From positions 32,272-96,271 of the forward strand of contig NZ_JACA01000047.1 in assembly GCF_000520995.1 (NCBI RefSeq): DNA of 64,000 nt, in the 5' to 3' direction. This document shows positions 16,398-23,979 of the stretch, piece by piece (position 1 is the stretch's first letter; every line of letters begins with the position of its first letter). The DNA comes from Aquimarina macrocephali JAMB N27. GTDB taxonomy: Bacteria > Bacteroidota > Bacteroidia > Flavobacteriales > Flavobacteriaceae. The notes beneath the pieces are model-generated. The model searched no databases and was not told the origin of the DNA. It was given only the letters and a program-made list of their open reading frames with translations. A program made the translations under genes and the position numbers.

Positions 16398-18191
16398 TTA
16401 CAAATCATCAATTTCTGAGTTTATTTGGTTTAAAGTCATTTTGCTATTATCCAAATCGTTTAAAATTTGAGATTTAGAATTTTCAAAAGCTATTTTTATA
16501 CTTCCAAAAATGTTTTCATAATAAGAAACTCCTTCTTTTAGGTTTTTTACAAATACTGACAAATATTTTTTCTGCTTATCATTTATAGAATGCTTTGTTT
16601 CTTCAAGCTTATCTTTTAAAAAATCAATATAAATGTTTAGCTCTTTTATAAACATGTTAGGACGATCTGTTCTTACAACTTCATCAGATTCTCCATAAAT
16701 ATGGCTTGTTATTTCTTTTAAACTCATAAGCTTAGAGAAATAAGCCATATTTGGCCCAGGGCATATCGAAACTCCTTCTCCTTCAACTTTAGTATCTAAG
16801 TTATATTTCAGTAACGCAGAAGTTCCCAGACCAACACAGGTACATGATTTTTCTGTGATTTGATCAAATTCTCTTTGATAATCTTCCTGAGAAAGACCTT
16901 TTTTATCCAGCTCCTTAATTTTTATATGCTGATATTGTCGTGATGCTGTACATATCCCTTTTTCGGTAAATTCTTTATTTAGAGCAACAAATTTTTTAGG
17001 ACATGAGCTACCAGGCCTGTTTTTTTCTAATAAAGTTAACTTTTCCTGATCTTTTGTATTTCCTTTTAGGCTATTAAATGGTATTCCCAAAGGAGAGATA
17101 TCACTTAGGTATAAATCATCTTCTTTGGCTTTTACTAATTTATCTAATGTACTATTATCAACTGTTGTTGCTTCTGGTACCAAAAGAAACGGAGTTCCCC
17201 ACCCTACTGAATCTACTTTGTAATGTTCTAATAAAAACTGATGTTCTTCTGCTGTACCCACCCCGCCCTGGGCAGTGATTTTAACAGGTAAAGGAGATTG
17301 TGGAACATGTCGGTTTTTACGAGACCATACCTCTGCTATAATCTTATGTATTTCAGAAATCAATTCTTCTTTCTGATCTCTAAACTGAGCTAATATTGGC
17401 CCCATAAGATATCCATCTGTTGCAAATGCATGACCCCCGCAATTAAGTCCGGATTCAATTCTATATTCTGAAACCCATAATCCTTTTTTGGCTAAAAATT
17501 TTCCTTGTATCAGGGCAGATCTATAATCACTTACTTTTAAAACTATTTTCTTTTTAATTTCTCCGTTCTGGTTTGGATAAAAATCCTCAAACTCTTCCAT
17601 ATAACTATACAGCCTGGGGTTCATCCCGGCAGAAAGTATTACGGATGAAGATAATTCGCTATTAGCATATCCTCTAAGCGCTGCGTGAGCATCATTATAT
17701 TTAGAAGATAGTTTCTCTTTTTTTTGATAATTTTCTTTATCTACTTTGGTCATGATATTTACATCAATACTGCCCATCGATAAATTGGCTTCTATTAAAT
17801 CCTTGATTCCTTTAAAATTGAAATCATTGGATGCTAATCCTTTAAATCGCTGCTTTAGTAGTGAAGTATCTGGTAAAATATTGAAGTATTGTTTCAATTC
17901 ATTACTACATTCTGTTGTAATATTTTTAAGTTGATTAAACTTTTTTTCTGCCAGATCATTCATCAAATTAAGATAAGAAGTAATCCTCTTAGCTCTAAAA
18001 TCTTCTATACTTTCTGTGATTTCATTATATGGCATTTCGAATGTATCACAATACATCTTTCTTAGTTTTTCTAATAGAATATCATCAACCAATGAAATAA
18101 CAGAATCTATTCCCAGATGAGAAACTTTTAATGGAGTATCAATAGTAAAGCCTATTCCCATTACAGGAATATGAAATGAATGTAGTTTCAT
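16398..18191 (-). CDS. Nitronate-monooxygenase-like TIM-barrel protein, extended
   Basis: A 597-residue protein I can place only by fold hints. The start 'FHIPVMGIGFTIDTPLKVSHLGIDSVISLVDD' and the middle 'ESGLNCGGHAFATDGYLMGPILAQF', 'KITAQGGVGTAEEHQFLLEHYKVDSVGWGTPFLLVPEAT' look like the phosphate- and flavin-binding strands of NPD/IMPDH-type FMN barrels. A charged insertion (about residues 40-165) and a C-terminal part with 'EKSCTCVGLGTSALLKYN', 'GSSCPKK' and 'GICTASRQ' add cysteines that could hold a metal cluster. A class I palindrome lies upstream, and nrdD ends 163 bp away. A role in anaerobic metabolism is suggested by context only; the substrate is unknown. Confidence 0.5.
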   Translation of the reverse strand: MKLHSFHIPVMGIGFTIDTPLKVSHLGIDSVISLVDDILLEKLRKMYCDTFEMPYNEITESIEDFRAKRITSYLNLMNDLAEKKFNQLKNITTECSNELKQYFNILPDTSLLKQRFKGLASNDFNFKGIKDLIEANLSMGSIDVNIMTKVDKENYQKKEKLSSKYNDAHAALRGYANSELSSSVILSAGMNPRLYSYMEEFEDFYPNQNGEIKKKIVLKVSDYRSALIQGKFLAKKGLWVSEYRIESGLNCGGHAFATDGYLMGPILAQFRDQKEELISEIHKIIAEVWSRKNRHVPQSPLPVKITAQGGVGTAEEHQFLLEHYKVDSVGWGTPFLLVPEATTVDNSTLDKLVKAKEDDLYLSDISPLGIPFNSLKGNTKDQEKLTLLEKNRPGSSCPKKFVALNKEFTEKGICTASRQYQHIKIKELDKKGLSQEDYQREFDQITEKSCTCVGLGTSALLKYNLDTKVEGEGVSICPGPNMAYFSKLMSLKEITSHIYGESDEVVRTDRPNMFIKELNIYIDFLKDKLEETKHSINDKQKKYLSVFVKNLKEGVSYYENIFGSIKIAFENSKSQILNDLDNSKMTLNQINSEIDDL

Positions 18192-18319
18192 TATAATGAA
18201 TTAAGTTTTGTATCGGTTAATCAATATGTATTAGAACTATAGCATCAAATTGCCAATATATATTTTAAAATCTAATACATATGTATCTGTCAAAAATCAC
18301 GAATGGAATCAGAACTAAA

Positions 18320-18335
18320 TATGACAATTATCATG
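18320..18335. promoter_or_regulatory. Class I (CRP/FNR-like) site
   Basis: TATGAC-AATT-ATCATG, in the gap between the nrdD stop and the start of the 597-residue gene. It is upstream of the latter by about 137 bp. No class II partner was found here. Confidence 0.45.
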
Positions 18336-18354
18336 TTTTAATAACTTCTATGTT

Positions 18355-20211
18355 TTAAGCATGTCGATCAATTTCATATTCTGGTTGTTTTTCTGTCAAA
18401 ACTTCAATTCTTTTATTTACCAAATTAGGTTTCGCATGTTGCGTATGATAATGTCTTAATTGATGTTCACTCTGTCGATCAGAACTAAAATTAGATACTC
18501 GTTTTAAATATCCTATTACCCGGGTGGCATGATCTACATTGTGAGAACCACAGTCATTGCATACAAACAAAGTGCGCTTATCTATATGTGAGCATTCATT
18601 ACATATTGTAATTCTTATATTAAAACAGAAATAGTTACATCCTGCTGCAGCTGTTGCATGAATTAGTTTTATAAATCCATCTTTGTTAGGAGTCTCTTCT
18701 AGGTTAAGATGAAGTGCAGAACCGCCATCCAGATATTGTATAATCTCTTTACCATGCAGCATTATTTTATCCAGAGAATTTACTTTATTATCTTCGACGG
18801 CATAGAAATATGAGTTATAGCAATCTCTGGGCACAAATAATCCATCTTCTTTATCCCATTTTGCATTTTTTATCCCCAGATTTTCTGCAGGAACAAATTC
18901 TGTGTTAAACATATATCCATATTTTTCTTTTGCTGCTCTATTTTCTTGATAAATTGCTTTTAGATAGGTATTCACAAAATTCTTATATGTAGTGTTATTG
19001 CTTGCTTCGATTCCCTGGCTCTCGGCAGCTTCTACCATACCATTAATCCCTACTGTTAAAAATTGTTTGTCTAATGCTATAAAACCTGCTTGATAAACAG
19101 GCAATAATCCCGCTTCATTATATTCGTCTATAAGTTTTCTGTAAGCAACCTGATATTTATGAATCTTTTGTACTTCTTCAACAATATCAGTCTTTTTTTG
19201 AATCAGCCGGTTCAAGTTAAGAGTGATTACATTTATAGATCCTGTTGCTACCCCTCCTGCACCTAAAGAATAACTAAAGGTATTATCACTAATTTCATTT
19301 CGTAAACGACAACAGGATGCTAAACTATCTGCATTTTCGGATTGGTAAATAAAAAAAGAATTTCCTTCACTTAATTCTTGTGCACACATTTCGGTAAATT
19401 CTCTATCGACAGGAGCATCATTTTTTACAAGCATTGCAGCAGTAACTACAGGAAAAGTAAGTACGGCTCTTTTTCGTTCCTTATTAAACCATTTCATGAA
19501 GAATTTTTGTAATTTTTTTACGCTTTCCCATTTTGGTTTGGTCATATCGGGAAATACAAAATCTCCAAACATACTATTAAAATAGGCTTCATCGTATAGA
19601 GAAATATTCCAGAATACGGATTGGTAACCTCTTGCGGCAGCGGGTTGATTAACCGCATAAACTACATGTTGTAAATGATTTGCGATACGTTTTTCATGAG
19701 TTTGTAAATAATCTTCTCCAAGATCTTTAACTGCAAAATGATCAAAATACATCAAAAACTCTACAGTAGCTAATGCTCCGGCAAACTGCGAACTTACTGC
19801 AAAGACAAGGTTAACAAACTCACCACAATAACTCTCCAGATGTTTTGGAGCTTTACTTTCACCTCCTAATTTTGTGAGTCCGTCTAATAAAAATGGGTAC
19901 ATACTTATAGAAACGCAATATGGTTTTAGTGAAGTCTCATCGTGTACATATATTTCATGTGATTCTATCTGCCTGGTGTATTCTTCAGCTAGATCATTGC
20001 CATACAGAGCAGCTATTTTTTGTTTTACCAATGCTCTGTTTACTTGTATATTAATGTCTTTATTTAACTCTGCCTCCATCGTTGCAATGTTTTTTGAAGT
20101 CACATTGGCATTAGCATCTACTTTGGATCCATCTGCCGCATTTGTAGAATCCAAATAATGGGTTATAAAATCAATTTTATTTGCTATTTGATCATCTGAA
20201 AGTCGTATCAT
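18355..20211 (-). CDS. nrdD: Anaerobic ribonucleoside-triphosphate reductase
   Basis: A 618-residue class III ribonucleotide reductase making deoxynucleotides without oxygen. 'SQFAGALATVEFLMYFDHFAV' and 'NQPAAARGYQSVFWNISLYD' are typical of the barrel. The C-terminus has the zinc site 'CNECSHIDKRTLFVCNDCGSHN' (four Cys) and 'RVIGYLKRVSNF', whose Gly is the radical site. An ATP-cone-like part is at most rudimentary at the N-terminus. It begins 6 bp after nrdG. Enzyme and activase are thus one operon, headed by a class II palindrome. This lets the organism replicate DNA when respiring nitrite. Confidence 0.95.
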   Translation of the reverse strand: MIRLSDDQIANKIDFITHYLDSTNAADGSKVDANANVTSKNIATMEAELNKDINIQVNRALVKQKIAALYGNDLAEEYTRQIESHEIYVHDETSLKPYCVSISMYPFLLDGLTKLGGESKAPKHLESYCGEFVNLVFAVSSQFAGALATVEFLMYFDHFAVKDLGEDYLQTHEKRIANHLQHVVYAVNQPAAARGYQSVFWNISLYDEAYFNSMFGDFVFPDMTKPKWESVKKLQKFFMKWFNKERKRAVLTFPVVTAAMLVKNDAPVDREFTEMCAQELSEGNSFFIYQSENADSLASCCRLRNEISDNTFSYSLGAGGVATGSINVITLNLNRLIQKKTDIVEEVQKIHKYQVAYRKLIDEYNEAGLLPVYQAGFIALDKQFLTVGINGMVEAAESQGIEASNNTTYKNFVNTYLKAIYQENRAAKEKYGYMFNTEFVPAENLGIKNAKWDKEDGLFVPRDCYNSYFYAVEDNKVNSLDKIMLHGKEIIQYLDGGSALHLNLEETPNKDGFIKLIHATAAAGCNYFCFNIRITICNECSHIDKRTLFVCNDCGSHNVDHATRVIGYLKRVSNFSSDRQSEHQLRHYHTQHAKPNLVNKRIEVLTEKQPEYEIDRHA

Positions 20212-20217
20212 GAGTTT

Positions 20218-20667
20218 TTAATTTTTAATAAATAAGTAATTAAGTCGCTTATTGGTTTTTACTTCTATAAATTGTTGATTGGTTGTTTTGCTATTTAATC
20301 CTCCTAGAGATTGATTCCATCTTCCTGTTTTAATCCAGGTTAATTGAGTTAAAATCTTATCATCCACTTGCTCTAGACCTGTATAAAGACAAGTCTCATA
20401 TCCTTTCTCTTTGGCATATTTTAGATGGTTTATTAATTCTTTTTTATACCATTCTCCACCCATGAAAACAACACAGGTGGCAAATCCAGAATACCTATCG
20501 AGTATATCTTTGTATTTTTTTTTAGTTAATTTTTCCCCACTCCCCTTTTTCCATAAAAAAGGCGAATGACATCCTTTACACCTTAAAGGGCATCCAGAAA
20601 TACTAAAACATATACTTATTTCCCCTGGTACTTCCTGAAGCACTATATGAAAATCATAAAAATTCAT
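20218..20667 (-). CDS. nrdG: Anaerobic RNR activating enzyme (radical SAM)
   Basis: A 149-residue radical SAM protein that makes the glycyl radical on NrdD. The cluster motif is 'CPLRCKGCHSPFLW' (about residues 27-40, CxxxCxxC). 'YETCLYTGLEQVDDKIL' lies in the SAM-binding part. The length is normal for NrdG. It is first in the operon with nrdD, and the class II palindrome at 20682-20697 is centred 22 bp before its ATG. Confidence 0.93.
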   Translation of the reverse strand: MNFYDFHIVLQEVPGEISICFSISGCPLRCKGCHSPFLWKKGSGEKLTKKKYKDILDRYSGFATCVVFMGGEWYKKELINHLKYAKEKGYETCLYTGLEQVDDKILTQLTWIKTGRWNQSLGGLNSKTTNQQFIEVKTNKRLNYLFIKN

Positions 20668-20681
20668 TATTACACTATTAA

Positions 20682-20697
20682 AAGACCTTTTTATCTT
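20682..20697. promoter_or_regulatory. Class II palindrome before nrdG
   Basis: AAGAC-CTTTTT-ATCTT. It differs by one base from the site at the nirK start (4999-5014). Its nearness to the ATG fits repression. Confidence 0.55.
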
Positions 20698-20776
20698 TTA
20701 TAAAAATAAGAATAGAAACTCCTTCTTTTAAATTAATAAAAATGAGTTATTAAAAATGTTATTAACAGGAAGAAAA

Positions 20777-21088
20777 TTATGTTTCTAAAGTCGATAAGTA
20801 ATCAGAAATTGAAGACTTGTATGATCTTGAAGAAATAAGTTCTTTATTGTTTTTCAGTCTTAATTGATATTCATTATTACTAGTATATCTACAAGACTTT
20901 ATATATACTTTATTTACTATTAAAGAGCGATGAATTCTTAAAAACTGGAATGTATCCAGGCTATCAAACAAAGCATTCATCGTTATTCTGTACAGATACG
21001 TTTTATCTTTCGTAATAATTTGCACATAATTACCATCACTTTTAAAATAGATGATATCATCTATGCTAATACTCCCGTTTGGGCTATA
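20777..21088 (-). pseudogene. Remnant of a LytTR-type response regulator
   Basis: The frame open from 21088 to 20777 encodes most of a LytTR DNA-binding domain: 'ISIDDIIYFKSDGNYVQIIT', then 'FLRIHRSLIVNKVYI' and 'YQLRLKNNKELISSRSYK'. A stop codon (21089-21091) precedes it, and no ATG occurs upstream of the domain; the only start is a GTG at 21025, inside the domain. No receiver domain or sensor kinase is nearby. It therefore looks like the broken C-terminal end of a LytTR regulator. A small isolated LytTR protein using the internal GTG is less likely. Confidence 0.6.
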
Positions 21089-21110
21089 TTACATTCAGGA
21101 ATTCGGGAAT

Positions 21111-21141
21111 AAAAAAACCTGGAAAAATTCCAGGTTTTTTT
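21111..21141 (-). terminator. Intrinsic terminator of the PepSY operon
   Basis: Stem CCTGGAA/TTCCAGG with loop AAA, flanked by seven A and seven T, so it can work in both directions. It lies 48 bp past the stop of the PepSY gene. Confidence 0.85.
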
Positions 21142-21188
21142 ATTGTTGATCACTAACATTTGCTACTTCTGCAAATTGAGAAACCATT

Positions 21189-23282
21189 TTATGCTATTTG
21201 AATATTTTTCCACTTATTCAAATTTATAACCAAAAAGATGCTTGCAACCGCCATTAAGAGTAATATAAAAATTTCAGAATAATTAGCTGTTTCATGCATA
21301 GTTGCTTCAATAACATGATATACATTAAATAAGGTTACAATAATTCCCCAAATAAATGAAATCCATCGAAACCACTTCTTTGATATCTGTACCGTCATTA
21401 CTGCAAATAAGAAGGCTATACCTTCCATTAAAATACGCCACTGATGTGCCCAAAAAGGTGTTTCTCCTGTTGAACCTTCAATAAACACTGATTCTTTAAA
21501 AAACACATTAGCTAATCCATAAATGTGGTGAAATATAAATCCAAGGATAATGAATATCCACAATATGATAATTTTTGTTCTCATGGTTATAGAGTCATGA
21601 TTTCCGTTTTTTATTTCTAATTTACTAGCTTCCATATTATTGCTATTATTTTGTTTTGCTTTAGCTTTTTTAATTTCTTCAGCTTTTAAAGCTGAAATAT
21701 TTTTATAATCTATCTGATTTTTATTAAAGCTACTTTGTGCTTTAACTTGTGGTTGTATCTTAAAATAAAAAACAAGTGAAATTGAAGCAATTATAATCCA
21801 CAGAACATCGATCAATAAAATTTCAAATTGATGTTGATTAAAAGTGTTCCATATCCAATTTCCTGATATAATCCCGTTACTAATTGGGATCAGAAATCCA
21901 AAAATGGCTCCAAGTAATAAGCTATATTTATTGGTTGCATAATTATCTCTCTTAAATCGAAAAAAGAAAATAGCGATCAACCATAGAATAAAATAGAAGT
22001 AATAGATCGCGGTTTGCTTATCTTCAAAATAGCCATTCGAAAATTTTACAAATAAAAATGCTAACGCAGTCACAGGAAGCATTGATAGGCAAATAGCTAA
22101 GTAAATATGACCTACCTTAGCAGTATATAATCTTTGGCTAATTGTCATGCTCTTTTTATTGCGAGCTTCAATCCAAATTAAAACTCCCGTAATGATAACA
22201 AAGCACGTTATCATTGCTAAAATAAAATAGATTATTTTCATAGGAGTGCCGCCAAAATCTCCAAAATGTAAGCGACTTATAGTACGTTGAAAATCTTCAG
22301 AGTAAACCGTTTTATCAGGGCTTTTCTGTTCTTCTATTTTTCCCGAAAAGACATCAAGAACAGTGCGACCCGTGCCAATAAAACGTTTATTATCTTCATA
22401 TTCACCAATTAAAACATATTTCATATTGGTGCCACCATAGTTTTTTATAAAACCTCTTGTTAGGTGAAAATCGGTCTGATCACTTGTCGTTTTTTTCGAA
22501 AAGGCATTAAAACTGGGAATTTCTTTTTCTGCTCTAGCAATCCACTCGTACGTTTTTCGTTCGGGACGTAAATCCTCCATCAGTTTGGTCTGATTATTAT
22601 TGTATAAGGTATTAGCTGGAAGCAATACCAAAATACTTAAGCAAAAATAGGCACCGGTAACTGCAAAAATGAATTGAAAGGGTAATCCTATGACTCCAAG
22701 AGCAGTGTGAGCGTCTACCCAAACACGTTTTAAAACTGATTTTGGATTGAACGTATAAAAATTAGGGATGATTTTTTTCCAATGAACAATAACCCCGGTA
22801 ACTATAGCAAATAAGAAAAATAGTGCTATAAAACCTGCTAGATATATACCGATTGAGGGTAGTTGCGCAAAAAAATGTAATCGATATAAAAACTCTCCCA
22901 AACTATATTGCTCTGGATACGTTTTGGTATCGATAGAATTAATATCAACATAGAAATAATTAGACTGTTTTCCTTTTTCTGATGCCAACGAGTCTTTGCT
23001 CGCTCCCATAAAAACATAAATATGGTCACGATCTTCTCCAAAGTTAAGTTGTAAATCTCTACCAGTTAATTGATATTGATCATCCAGCGTTTTTAATATT
23101 CTGTCATAATCAATATCACTTCTTTCAACATGACCTATGGATTTTCCTTCTTCCCATATCGCAATTTCTTCTTTAAATAAAGCAAATGCTCCTGCAAAAA
23201 ATATAATGTATAAAGCAACACTAATTACTATACCACTTACAGTATGTGTATTAAAGAATATATTATGATTTCTCTTACTCAT
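21189..23282 (-). CDS. PepSY-domain membrane protein (iron uptake)
   Basis: A 697-residue membrane protein of the PepSY-associated TM-helix family. It starts 'NHNIFFNTHTVSGIVISVALYIIFFAGAFALFKEEIAIWE', which carries the His of the first helix. 'FLYRLHFFAQLPSIGIYLAGFIALFFLFAIVTGVIVHWK' and 'WVDAHTALGVIGLPFQFIFAVTGAYF' follow, then 'ISRLHFGDFGGTPMKIIYFILAMITCFVIITGVLIW'. The His in successive helices suggest haem. Several further helices fill residues about 390-690. Relatives act as inner-membrane ferrisiderophore reductases. It is the last gene of the TonB receptor operon. Reductase activity is inferred. Confidence 0.75.
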   Translation of the reverse strand: MSKRNHNIFFNTHTVSGIVISVALYIIFFAGAFALFKEEIAIWEEGKSIGHVERSDIDYDRILKTLDDQYQLTGRDLQLNFGEDRDHIYVFMGASKDSLASEKGKQSNYFYVDINSIDTKTYPEQYSLGEFLYRLHFFAQLPSIGIYLAGFIALFFLFAIVTGVIVHWKKIIPNFYTFNPKSVLKRVWVDAHTALGVIGLPFQFIFAVTGAYFCLSILVLLPANTLYNNNQTKLMEDLRPERKTYEWIARAEKEIPSFNAFSKKTTSDQTDFHLTRGFIKNYGGTNMKYVLIGEYEDNKRFIGTGRTVLDVFSGKIEEQKSPDKTVYSEDFQRTISRLHFGDFGGTPMKIIYFILAMITCFVIITGVLIWIEARNKKSMTISQRLYTAKVGHIYLAICLSMLPVTALAFLFVKFSNGYFEDKQTAIYYFYFILWLIAIFFFRFKRDNYATNKYSLLLGAIFGFLIPISNGIISGNWIWNTFNQHQFEILLIDVLWIIIASISLVFYFKIQPQVKAQSSFNKNQIDYKNISALKAEEIKKAKAKQNNSNNMEASKLEIKNGNHDSITMRTKIIILWIFIILGFIFHHIYGLANVFFKESVFIEGSTGETPFWAHQWRILMEGIAFLFAVMTVQISKKWFRWISFIWGIIVTLFNVYHVIEATMHETANYSEIFILLLMAVASIFLVINLNKWKNIQIA

Positions 23283-23584
23283 TATACAAAAGGATTATTT
23301 TGATTTCCTAAATAATATATCCCAAACAATACTATAGCTATTAATATATATAGCAACCAAGCTTTCCATCCATTTTTAAACAAAAAAGGAACAATTAAAA
23401 GTGCACACCAAACGATAAACAAAGTAAATATTGAGGTAATTAAAATTTCTTGTGGATTAGGCAACCAAAGCGGTAAACACATATGTAATAATGCAGAAAT
23501 GATATAACCTCCTAAAATTCCTGCAGAAATTTTAGCAAATTGTTGCCAGGGAGATTTATCTAAATATTTTGGGTTTGCTGGCAT
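23282..23584 (-). CDS. Small inner-membrane protein of the iron operon
   Basis: A 100-residue protein with three predicted membrane helices ('IISALLHMCLPLWL', 'ILITSIFTLFIVWCALLIVPFLF' and 'WLLYILIAIVLFGIYYLG'). The N-terminus 'KYLDKSPWQQFAKISAGILGGY' is the kind seen in DUF3649-like proteins next to PepSY genes. Its stop overlaps the PepSY start by one base, so the two are translationally linked. Likely a partner of the PepSY protein; no activity known. Confidence 0.6.
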   Translation of the reverse strand: MPANPKYLDKSPWQQFAKISAGILGGYIISALLHMCLPLWLPNPQEILITSIFTLFIVWCALLIVPFLFKNGWKAWLLYILIAIVLFGIYYLGNQNNPFV

Positions 23585-23587
23585 AAT

Positions 23588-23917
23588 TTATAATGTTAAT
23601 TCAAGTATTAATAGCACTAAAAATAAAACTGAAATCTGTTTGTACGTTACTTTTTTTAATGGAGCTATAATGATGATTAATCCTAAAATTATCATCATCA
23701 AAAAAAGCCAAAATAAAATCCCCGATGTTCTTCCTAAAGAAACAATGGTAATGACTAATGAAACTAATAAAAGTACAACCGCTATAAGCTTTGAAACAAC
23801 CATGTTTAATTGAATCCATTTTTCAATGGTTAAATCATAGCTTACCAGTACCTCCTTTGAGGTATGGTATAGTAAAAAACTTCCGAAAAAAATTAATAAT
23901 ACACTAATTGTTATCAT
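23588..23917 (-). CDS. Small four-helix membrane protein of the iron operon
   Basis: I chose the ATG at 23917 (MITISVLLIFFGSFLLYHTS) because the longer frame to 23935 would start inside the terminator hairpin. The protein is about 109 residues with four hydrophobic segments, ending 'QISVLFLVLLILELTL'. It precedes the 100-residue membrane gene by 3 bp. No known domain is recognised. Position suggests a subunit of an inner-membrane siderophore-iron handling complex. Confidence 0.55.
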   Translation of the reverse strand: MITISVLLIFFGSFLLYHTSKEVLVSYDLTIEKWIQLNMVVSKLIAVVLLLVSLVITIVSLGRTSGILFWLFLMMIILGLIIIIAPLKKVTYKQISVLFLVLLILELTL

Positions 23918-23932
23918 TCTATCTTTATAAAC

Positions 23933-23967
23933 CAAACAACTCTAAATAAGATATTTAGAGTTGTTTG
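23933..23967 (-). terminator. Hairpin after the siderophore receptor gene
   Basis: A perfect 16-bp stem (CAAACAACTCTAAATA and complement) around AGA, 12 bp past the receptor stop. It would limit read-through from the receptor to the three membrane-protein genes, giving more receptor than membrane proteins. Confidence 0.75.
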
Positions 23968-23979
23968 TATTAAAATATT

